Positions 17,395-25,418 of a DNA stretch of 64,000 nucleotides are shown piece by piece. The notes under the pieces are model-generated. The model was given only the letters and a program-made list of their open reading frames with translations. It was not told the DNA's origin and did not search any database. The DNA comes from Leptospira sp. WS4.C2 (GTDB lineage: Bacteria; Spirochaetota; Leptospiria; Leptospirales; Leptospiraceae). The position numbers and the translations under genes are program-made. The stretch spans positions 682,001 through 746,000 of the forward strand of contig NZ_CP162139.1 in the NCBI RefSeq assembly GCF_040833985.1. Reading direction: 5' to 3'. Position 1 is the first letter of the stretch; every line of letters begins with the position of its first letter.

Positions 17395-18068
17395 AGTATC
17401 TTTATTTTAGTTTTATCATTTTTAATTTTTACTGTTCCTTTGCCAATTTAGATCGTAGTCTTAAAAAATTTCCCAAAGATTCGACGAAAGGGAAAATCAG
17501 TGATACAGTAACCATTCTGAATCAAAATAGGATGTATTTAAGACCAAGTAATATGGGTTTAGTGGAATCTCGTCCTCTATTTGGAGATTCTCCCGTAATA
17601 TATTTTGCCAAAAAACAAGAAGAGATTGGTAAGAATCGTTATCAATGGAAAGAGATTTTCGTACACAATATCGATGATAAAGAATTCCAACTGACGAATG
17701 TTAAAACGGATTTTGTATTCTTTGTTTCGGCAGGAAGACCCAGAAGTAATTGGGACCAAGGTAATATCACACAATTATTACAAATGCTTACTTTCTGTAT
17801 TGTCCCTTGCAAACAAAACGTAATGTTGGATGTCACGGTGAAATTATACCATAAAAACAGTTTGGTATCTGAAAAGGTAAGTAGCCATTCCGGAACTCGT
17901 TATTCGAGTCCTTGGTATCTTCCTTTTCCATTTCTATTTGAAATGCGAGATTATGGAAATCTATCCAATGAACCGAATATTTTCTCCACAATGTATCTGA
18001 ACGGATTTCAAGAAGCCATTGATGAAATTTACTCAGAGTTGCCCAAAAAAACTATGGGTCCAGAATGA
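17391..18068 (+). CDS. Predicted exported protein of unknown function
   Basis: 225 residues from a GTG at 17391 that overlaps the preceding stop. A short signal sequence (residues 1-18, YLYFSFIIFNFYCSF) has a Cys at the expected cleavage site and may be a lipobox. The mature part is beta-rich, with KEIFVHNIDDKEFQLTNVKT and FCIVPCKQNVMLDVTVKLYH; the spaced Cys pair may be bonded. No known domain. Third gene of the small exported-protein cluster; convergent with the phosphatase gene at 18096. Confidence 0.6.
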   Translation: MKYLYFSFIIFNFYCSFANLDRSLKKFPKDSTKGKISDTVTILNQNRMYLRPSNMGLVESRPLFGDSPVIYFAKKQEEIGKNRYQWKEIFVHNIDDKEFQLTNVKTDFVFFVSAGRPRSNWDQGNITQLLQMLTFCIVPCKQNVMLDVTVKLYHKNSLVSEKVSSHSGTRYSSPWYLPFPFLFEMRDYGNLSNEPNIFSTMYLNGFQEAIDEIYSELPKKTMGPE

Positions 18069-18095
18069 GGTGTTGTTCCATCTGGTTACTTTTCG

Positions 18096-19829
18096 TTAAA
18101 CGCCCGTATAACGAATGAGTCCAAAGGTCAAATCATCTTGGATGGCAGTGATCCCACCAGAAAGTTGGATGACGGATTGGAAAACCTGATCTCTAATTTC
18201 TATCAGAGGTTTTTTTCTCATATCACGGATCAAATGGAGGAGTCTTTCTTCTCCATACATTTGGTAAGAGTCCGGGGCTCTGGCTTCTGTTAGGCCATCG
18301 GTTAACATCACAATTAAGTCGCCTGGTTCTAGTAGGAATTTTTCTTCTTCGGCAAGGATGGCAAAGATAGGAGTGATGATTCTTCCCATAGGTTTTAAAC
18401 TTACCATGGCACCGGAAGAACGAATGATAAAGAGAGGGAAATGTCCCGCACGAGCAAAACGAAGTTTACCCGAATCTGTATGTAAATGAAGTAAACTTGC
18501 CGTCACAAAATGTTCCCGAAGATTGGGAATGATTTGGTTCCGAATGGATTCTAAGTTTTCTTTTAAGTCGGAGGGGTCTTCTTTCCATTTGTCAAGGGAG
18601 GTTTTGACAAGAGCACTGAGTAGGGCGGCCGGAATTCCATGCCCAGAAACATCACAAATGAAAACACCTAACTCTAGTTTCTCGGGCTTCCAAACAATAT
18701 CATACAAATCACCACCCACTTTCATCATGGGAATATTTTTAAATAGAATTTCCACACCTTCCGGAAAAACTTCTTTCTGAGGAAAAAGAGATTCTTGGAT
18801 CCGTTTTGCCATATCCAATTGTTTTTCTATTTCCGATCTTTGTTCTTCGATGACTGCCGTTCTTTCCAATACCTTTTGTTCCAATTCTTCATTGGCTTTT
18901 TCTTTCAGTTCATTTAGAACTTGTAAGGATCTTAAAGAAGCAAGTTGTGCTCTTTCTCTTTCCCTCGTGGCGGTTACCAAAAAGTAGGCAATCCCACTGA
19001 TACAAAATAAAAAGGCATCTAAAAAGATGAGTGAGTCATTGATGGAAAGTCCACTTTCGTCTCTTCTCGCAAATACACCTTTTCCTTCAATGGTCAGTGT
19101 CACAGCGGTAAATGCGAGGACAACAGTAGCCAGTGTGGCACCGAACTGACGAAACCGAATGCTTGTGACAATGACAAAAGGAATGGGTAAAAAAAGTAAG
19201 GGCCACTCATCACTAAAAGCAATTGAACCCGATATATAAACCAAAATGATCCAAAGTAGGAGTTCGATTTGTTTACGAAGTTCCAGATTTAATCTGGCTT
19301 TGGGATGAAACCAAACATAGAGTAGGGGAGCAACAATGAGAAACCCCAACATTTCTCCCGAGAACCAAGTAAAAAATACATTAAAGTATAATTCTGAAGA
19401 TAAAAAATCCCAATACCATAAACTCGTAACACCGAGCACAGTGCTCACAAGAGATCCGGGAAAAGTTCCAATGCTAAGAAAATAAATTAAGTCTTTTGTA
19501 GAATAGATAGGATCACATTTTTCTGTGACTCGTTTGATGATCCTGTAGTTTATATAACTGCTAAGGGTATTTCCAATACCGATGATAAATGCTGTCGGTA
19601 AATGAGGGTTATTAAAAAAGTTAGCGAGTGTGGCTCCAAGATAAATTCCAGGTAAGGCAACAGGACCAAGGAGAAGAAGTGATGCAAGGCCCACACCTTC
19701 CGGGGGCCAAACGGGAGATACTTGGCTATTTAAGAAGGCAATTTTAAAACCAATCTGAGCTGAGATGAAGTACCCAATAAAGATGATGGGTGTCCAAATA
19801 AAAATTCTTGTATATAGGACTGTCTTCAT
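18096..19829 (-). CDS. MASE1-type membrane sensor with SpoIIE/RsbU phosphatase domain
   Basis: 577 residues from the ATG at 19829, which overlaps the ABC-F stop as ATGA. Residues ~1-290 hold eight or so membrane segments in MASE1 style (early PVWPPEGVGLASLLLLGP is the family signature). A coiled coil (LNELKEKANEELEQKVLERT) leads to a PP2C-like SpoIIE domain at ~355-577 with MAKRIQESLFPQ, VGGDLYDI, ICDVSGHGIPAAL and VMLTDGLTEA; the metal-binding Asp residues are present. It probably senses an unknown signal and dephosphorylates an anti-sigma-factor antagonist in a partner-switching pathway. No such partner genes are adjacent. Confidence 0.85.
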   Translation of the reverse strand: MKTVLYTRIFIWTPIIFIGYFISAQIGFKIAFLNSQVSPVWPPEGVGLASLLLLGPVALPGIYLGATLANFFNNPHLPTAFIIGIGNTLSSYINYRIIKRVTEKCDPIYSTKDLIYFLSIGTFPGSLVSTVLGVTSLWYWDFLSSELYFNVFFTWFSGEMLGFLIVAPLLYVWFHPKARLNLELRKQIELLLWIILVYISGSIAFSDEWPLLFLPIPFVIVTSIRFRQFGATLATVVLAFTAVTLTIEGKGVFARRDESGLSINDSLIFLDAFLFCISGIAYFLVTATRERERAQLASLRSLQVLNELKEKANEELEQKVLERTAVIEEQRSEIEKQLDMAKRIQESLFPQKEVFPEGVEILFKNIPMMKVGGDLYDIVWKPEKLELGVFICDVSGHGIPAALLSALVKTSLDKWKEDPSDLKENLESIRNQIIPNLREHFVTASLLHLHTDSGKLRFARAGHFPLFIIRSSGAMVSLKPMGRIITPIFAILAEEEKFLLEPGDLIVMLTDGLTEARAPDSYQMYGEERLLHLIRDMRKKPLIEIRDQVFQSVIQLSGGITAIQDDLTFGLIRYTGV

Positions 19830-21703
19830 TCGGAATGAAGCATTTCCCATTCCTCCATTTTGTAAAGAATTTCCGACTCAATCTTTTGGATTTCTTCGGT
19901 TATTTTATGAAGTTCCGTATGATCGTTTGCGAATGTACTTAATTTCTTTTCTAATTCTAGTTTTGTGGACTCTAACTTCGCAATTTCAGATTCTAACTTG
20001 GAAAGTTTCTTTTGGTCTTGTTTGGATTTTTGTGGTTTCCCCGTTGCGGGTGTCACTTGCGGAACTGCGATCTGTTTTGGGAAACTAGGTTCACTTTCTA
20101 ATTCCAAAGTATCTGTTTCCAAAAAGGAAGAAAAGGTCCCGATATAGTGGTCTAGTTTTCCCTCTTTTCGAAAGATAAGTAAGCTCTCAGCAGTTCTATC
20201 TAAAAAATACCGATCGTGGGAGACAATCACAACGGTTCCCGGGAATTCATCCAAGAAAGATTCTAATACAGAAAGTGTTTGGATGTCCAAATCATTAGTT
20301 GGTTCATCTAAGATAAGAAAGTTTGGACCAGTCATTAGGATCTGAACAAGAAAAAGTCTACGTCTTTCGCCTCCTGATAGTTTGGCGATCGGTGTGTATT
20401 GGAGTTTCCCATCAAATAAAAATCGTTCCAACATTTTTGCCGCAGAAATTTTTTCACCCGATTCTGTTTCTATCATCTCACCCGCAACATCTTTGATATA
20501 ATCGAGAACATTTCGATCGAGGGGAAGTTCCGAACTTGTCTGGTCAAAGTAACCCACTTTTGTATTCATTCCGGGTTTGATGTATCCACTATCAGGTGTA
20601 ATACGGCCGGCCATCAAATTAAGGAGAGTCGATTTCCCAATTCCATTGGGTCCAATCACACCGAGTCTTTCTTTGGCTTTGAAGGTATAAGTAAAGTCGT
20701 TAATGAGTAATTTGTCTGCAATTGCTTTTTTTAGATTATGAATTTCTAAAATGGTTTTCCCTTGGCGTTTTGCGGCAACACTTAGTTCTAAGTCTTTTTG
20801 TTCTTCGCGTTTTTCTCTATTTTGGAGTTCACTGGCCCGTTCAATCCGTGCTTTTTGTTTTGTGGAACGAGCTTTGGGTTGGCGTTTCAACCACTTCACT
20901 TCTTGTTTGAGAAATTGTTTGATTTTATCTTCTTGTTTTTGAAGGGTTTCTTCTCTTTCTACTTTTCGTTCTAAATAAATAGAATAGTTTCCCTCATATA
21001 GGAAATGACTGCCACGGTCTAGTTCCAAAATTTTATTCACAATCCGATCTAAAAAATATCGATCATGTGTGATGAGAATGATGGCTTTGTCGAGGCCTGC
21101 CAGATAATCTTCTAACCATAAAATGGATTTTACATCCAAGTGGTTTGTTGGTTCATCTAAGATAAGTAAGTTGCTTTCATCGATGAGAGACTTTGCTAGT
21201 TCTACTTTTTTAAGCATCCCCCCTGATAACTCAGACATCTTTCTTTCTAACTTTTCAACACCTAATTCTTTTAATATGGACTTAACTTGTTGTTCATAAT
21301 CCCAGGCGGACAGTCTGTCCATCTCCCCGGAAATTTCGGTAAACTCATCATCGAGTCCCTCTACACCTTCACTCATTCTTTCGCAGATGTCTTCATACTG
21401 GCGAATGGTTTTAACAAGTTTGTTATCACCTTTGTAGATATGATCGAGGATGGTTTCCTTTTGATCAAAAACAGGATTTTGGTCTAGGATAGAAATTTTA
21501 AGGTTATTGTTTTTGATGATTTGGCCGGAGTCCGTTTCTTCTTTGCCAAGGATGGCACGAAGGAGGGTAGATTTACCAGAACCATTGATACCAACAATGG
21601 CGAGTTTTTCTCCTTCACTGATAGAGAAATCAAGGTTTTGAAAGAGTTTTTTTTCGCCGATGGTTTTGGAAAGTTTGGAAACAGAGACTAGCACAATGTC
21701 CAT
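19826..21703 (-). CDS. uup: ABC-F family ATPase (Uup-like)
   Basis: 625 residues with two soluble ATP-binding cassettes and no membrane segments. First cassette: GINGSGKSTLL, LSGGMLKKVELAKSL, LLILDEPTNHLD. Second: GPNGIGKSTLL, LSGGERRRLFLV, FLILDEPTNDLD. A basic, helical linker (KRQPKARSTKQKARIERA) separates them, as in ABC-F proteins that bind the ribosomal E site. The C-terminal ~60 residues form an antiparallel coiled coil (KLESEIAKLESTKLELEKKL), typical of Uup, which can bind DNA. The gene is translationally coupled to the downstream phosphatase, an unusual partner. Confidence 0.9.
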   Translation of the reverse strand: MDIVLVSVSKLSKTIGEKKLFQNLDFSISEGEKLAIVGINGSGKSTLLRAILGKEETDSGQIIKNNNLKISILDQNPVFDQKETILDHIYKGDNKLVKTIRQYEDICERMSEGVEGLDDEFTEISGEMDRLSAWDYEQQVKSILKELGVEKLERKMSELSGGMLKKVELAKSLIDESNLLILDEPTNHLDVKSILWLEDYLAGLDKAIILITHDRYFLDRIVNKILELDRGSHFLYEGNYSIYLERKVEREETLQKQEDKIKQFLKQEVKWLKRQPKARSTKQKARIERASELQNREKREEQKDLELSVAAKRQGKTILEIHNLKKAIADKLLINDFTYTFKAKERLGVIGPNGIGKSTLLNLMAGRITPDSGYIKPGMNTKVGYFDQTSSELPLDRNVLDYIKDVAGEMIETESGEKISAAKMLERFLFDGKLQYTPIAKLSGGERRRLFLVQILMTGPNFLILDEPTNDLDIQTLSVLESFLDEFPGTVVIVSHDRYFLDRTAESLLIFRKEGKLDHYIGTFSSFLETDTLELESEPSFPKQIAVPQVTPATGKPQKSKQDQKKLSKLESEIAKLESTKLELEKKLSTFANDHTELHKITEEIQKIESEILYKMEEWEMLHSE

Positions 21704-21870
21704 GAGATGGAAATAGGGTCAAATGGACAATCTCATTCAATATTTTGGCATGAATGTATATCTGATTTATCGACTTTGATTTGGTTTTTGTTATCCCCCC
21801 TTTTTTCGAATTCTCTCATTTTGATAAGCAAAGTAGAGGATATGTTATCGAACAGGAGTAGATTGACAGC

Positions 21871-24800
21871 CTAAACGATTTGAAGCCAGTGTTTCATCTT
21901 TTCGGATATGGTTTTCAAAACCACTGGTTTAGATATATAATCATTCATTCCACATTCTAGGCAACGTTCTTCTTCACCTGACAAAGTTCCTGCGGTGAGT
22001 GCAATGATTGGCACCGATTTTCCATTTGCTAACTTACGGATTTCCTTCGTTGCATCATAACCATTCATTTCTGGCATTTGCACATCCATAAAAACGAGTT
22101 GTGGTTCTGTTTGAATAAAATTTTCGACTGCCAAAGCTCCATTCTCCGCTTCGATAATAATAGTACCAGGAAGAGATTTTTGGACTATGGCTTTGGTTAA
22201 CATCATGTTCACTGGATTGTCTTCTACTATCATGATCTTAATTTTTTCATTTGTGACAATCGGTTGAACTGGTTCATAATTGGGTGTAATTACTTCGGGA
22301 CTTTTGCCAGAGATCAATTTGTCCAAACTTTCATATAAAATATTTGTCTGTATGGGTTTTAAAAGTATAGATTGGACACCGAGTTCTCTACCTCTTTTGT
22401 AAATACTTTCGTCATTGGAAGAAGTATGGAGAGAAAGAAAGGGTTTTCTTAAATTTTTTGTTTCTACAGTTTTTAATAACTCTTCAATGAAATCTAGTCC
22501 ATTCATTTCTGGCATATTGAAATCAGTGATAACAACATCGTAAAAGGCTCCTGAAGAGATTGCATTTAGAGCTTCTTTTGGTGAGCGAAAACTATCTACC
22601 TGAATCTCTTTGTAAGTTAACATTTCACGGATGACAAACAAATTGGTTTCATTATCATCTAATACCATTACAGTTTTGATATTTCCTAGTTCTGGTTCCG
22701 TGTTCCTTTCATTGTCTGCAAGAGTTACAATTTTGAAAAAGAAACGAGATCCTTTATCGCGTTCCGATTCTAGCTCCATTTTAGAATTAAATAAATTTAA
22801 CAATTTACTAGAAATGGATAAACCAAGGCCAGTCCCACCAAATTGACGTGTGGTGGAAGTATCTGCCTGTGAAAAAACTTCAAAAATTTTGTCTCTGTTT
22901 TCGGGGCTAATCCCTATTCCGGTATCAATCACTTCAAAAAGTAATTCATATTCATTTTTATCTTTTGGTTCCGCAGAAATTTTAATTTGGATTTCGCCCT
23001 TTAAGGTAAACTTCAAAGCATTTCCAATTAAATTTAATAGAATCTGTCTGAGCCTAAGGGAATCTACAAAAATGTTTCTTGGAACCTTGGGTGAAATATT
23101 GAGGATGAGCTCGAGTCCTTTTTCGTATGCTTTGTGTTTTACGATCTCTGCAATTTGGTGGAGTAAATCGTATATATTAATTCTTTCCTTATAGAGTTCC
23201 ATTTTCCCAGATTCAATTTTAGAAAAATCTAAGATATCATTGATAAGATCTAACAATGAACTTGCAGAGAGGTAGACAGTTTCCATGTATTTCTTTTGCA
23301 CTTGATTTAGTTCTGTACGCATAAGAAGGTCTGAAAAACCAATCACACCATTTAGTGGGGTTCTGATTTCGTGACTCATATTGGCAAGAAAGTCAGATTT
23401 TGCTTGAGAGGCTTTCTCTGCATTTTCACGGGCAACGATTAAGTCATTTTCGAGTAATTTTCGTTCGGTGGTGTCGCTATGAGTACCAATCATACGAAGT
23501 GGTTTACCATCTTCTGTCCATTCGATGACTTTCCCTCGATCTAAAATCCATTTATAGGATCCATCTTTACATAACATTCTGTGTTCATTAACATAAACAG
23601 AAGTTTGCCCATTAAAATGTTTGTCTAAGTCTGAAAAATAATTAGGTTTGTCTGCGGGATGAACTCTTGATTCCCATTCTGAAATATCGGATCCTATTTC
23701 ATCTTCAGAATAACCTAACATGTTTTTCCATTGGTTAGAAAAGAAAACTTTGTTCGTGATCGCATTCCAATCCCAAATCCCATCTCCGGATCCTTCCAAT
23801 GCGAATTGCCAACGACTTTCACTGGCACGTAACGCTTCTTCGGTGGCTTTATGGGCTGAAATATCAATTCCGATCCCTAGGTAGCCAGTGATTTCCCCTT
23901 TTTTGTTTTTGCTGGCAGTAACTACAAGTTGTACGGGAAATTCGGTTTTGTCTTTACGGACATAAGTCCATTCATTTGAGTCAAACTCACCTAACTTAGC
24001 TTTGTATATAAAGGTATCAAATCCAGTAATGGATTCTCCGAACTCTTTGGAAAGAGCAGCGGAACGAGTCTGGATTTCTTCTGGCCTATGAAAGATTGCC
24101 GGAGAAGTTTTACCAACTACTTCTTCTGCATTATATTGTAAATGGAATTCGGCACCCATGTTGAAGTGCGTGATGATACCGTTTGTGTCGGTTCCGATGA
24201 TCGTAACATGGGTAGTTGCATCAAGAATCGTTTCTAAATTGGCGAGAGCATCTTCTTTTTGGATATCTAATTCAACGTTTTTTGTAATGTCTTGAAAACT
24301 ACCAAATACTCGAATACATTTTCCGTCTTTAAAAACAGAGTGTCCGATAGTTCTTGCCCATTTGAAGTTTCCAAGTTTGGTTTTGATTTGTAATACCAAG
24401 TCATAGGAAGTTCCTTTGTTTATAGCATTCTCAAATGCCTCAAGTAACAAATTGCGATGTGCTTCTAAAGGATAAAATTCGAAGGCAGTTTTTAAATCAG
24501 GAATATAGTCCTCGGGAACTTCATGGATCCGTTTTGTTTCTTTGGCCCAAAATATTGTGTGGTTAACTAAATCGACATCCCAGGCCCCCACATTGGCTGC
24601 CGCGTTTGTTTCTTCAAAAAGAAGTTTAATCCGTGCCAACTCATCACGTTGTTTTAGGATTTCTAATTCTTTGTCTTTTCTTTCCGTTATATCAATCAAA
24701 TAACAAATTTTTTCTGTTGGGTAGGAGTTGAAATAACTAACAACGCTGTAATCGGAAACATAAATATAAGTTCCGTCTTGTTTTTGAAATCTGTATTCTC

Positions 24801-25365
24801 TTTGGTAGGTGCGAACTTTATTTCTGATGTGTTCTTTTTCTTCTGCAATCGTTTGTACTTTGTCTTCGGGATGGATGAGGTCATCAGGTTTCAACATTCC
24901 TTTTTTGAAGTCACCAGCCTGGTATCCGAGATTGAGAGAAACATTGGGAGAAATATACGTGGTTAAAAACTCGGTATCAAACTTAAACCGAAAGATCACA
25001 TAGGGGCCACTGTCCAAAATCACATTTTCAATGCTAAAGTTAGGTTCCCCTCTTAAGATCACTCCTGGTATGTTTTTAAATTCCAAATACCGGCCAGAGA
25101 TCCGGAAGGGGTTCCCCAGTAGGCTTGTTGTGAATTGGAAAGGAGTCCGTCTTGCCAAGGTCTCTTGGCATAAGTTGGTGAGGATGAGGGCATCCCGTGG
25201 AATGATGTGTAGGTCGTTGATATGTTTTCCCGTGGAAATAGAATCAGGAGGCAGATAGAGATTGGGTGAAGTGCGAGAAAACTGAATTTCTAAAAAAGGA
25301 TCTACATAGATTAAAAATTCGTCAAAACACTCCACAATGGATTGGTAGTTGAAACTTTCTGCCAT
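21871..25365 (-). CDS. Hybrid histidine kinase: five PAS-like domains, HisKA, HATPase, two receivers
   Basis: 1164 residues, no membrane segment, so cytoplasmic. The order is PAS-like (~1-105), PAS/PAC (~115-230), PAS (~245-370), PAS/PAC (~375-505, with TDTNGIITHFN and GYLGIGIDIS), PAS/PAC (~510-635), HisKA with His665 in NMSHEIRTPLNG, HATPase (~765-890, with GTGLGLSIS), receiver 1 with Asp948 (VITDFNMPEMNG) and receiver 2 with Asp1094 (FMDVQMPEMNGYDA). Stacked PAS domains suggest redox, light or ligand sensing; WNAITNKVFFSNQWKNMLGY is a typical PAS_3 region. No response regulator gene with an output domain is adjacent, so its output is likely by phosphorelay. Confidence 0.92.
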   Translation of the reverse strand: MAESFNYQSIVECFDEFLIYVDPFLEIQFSRTSPNLYLPPDSISTGKHINDLHIIPRDALILTNLCQETLARRTPFQFTTSLLGNPFRISGRYLEFKNIPGVILRGEPNFSIENVILDSGPYVIFRFKFDTEFLTTYISPNVSLNLGYQAGDFKKGMLKPDDLIHPEDKVQTIAEEKEHIRNKVRTYQREYRFQKQDGTYIYVSDYSVVSYFNSYPTEKICYLIDITERKDKELEILKQRDELARIKLLFEETNAAANVGAWDVDLVNHTIFWAKETKRIHEVPEDYIPDLKTAFEFYPLEAHRNLLLEAFENAINKGTSYDLVLQIKTKLGNFKWARTIGHSVFKDGKCIRVFGSFQDITKNVELDIQKEDALANLETILDATTHVTIIGTDTNGIITHFNMGAEFHLQYNAEEVVGKTSPAIFHRPEEIQTRSAALSKEFGESITGFDTFIYKAKLGEFDSNEWTYVRKDKTEFPVQLVVTASKNKKGEITGYLGIGIDISAHKATEEALRASESRWQFALEGSGDGIWDWNAITNKVFFSNQWKNMLGYSEDEIGSDISEWESRVHPADKPNYFSDLDKHFNGQTSVYVNEHRMLCKDGSYKWILDRGKVIEWTEDGKPLRMIGTHSDTTERKLLENDLIVARENAEKASQAKSDFLANMSHEIRTPLNGVIGFSDLLMRTELNQVQKKYMETVYLSASSLLDLINDILDFSKIESGKMELYKERINIYDLLHQIAEIVKHKAYEKGLELILNISPKVPRNIFVDSLRLRQILLNLIGNALKFTLKGEIQIKISAEPKDKNEYELLFEVIDTGIGISPENRDKIFEVFSQADTSTTRQFGGTGLGLSISSKLLNLFNSKMELESERDKGSRFFFKIVTLADNERNTEPELGNIKTVMVLDDNETNLFVIREMLTYKEIQVDSFRSPKEALNAISSGAFYDVVITDFNMPEMNGLDFIEELLKTVETKNLRKPFLSLHTSSNDESIYKRGRELGVQSILLKPIQTNILYESLDKLISGKSPEVITPNYEPVQPIVTNEKIKIMIVEDNPVNMMLTKAIVQKSLPGTIIIEAENGALAVENFIQTEPQLVFMDVQMPEMNGYDATKEIRKLANGKSVPIIALTAGTLSGEEERCLECGMNDYISKPVVLKTISEKMKHWLQIV

Positions 25366-25418
25366 GAATTGTTATGTCACTTGACCAAATGGATTGGCCC
25401 TAAAGAATAATAGATACG

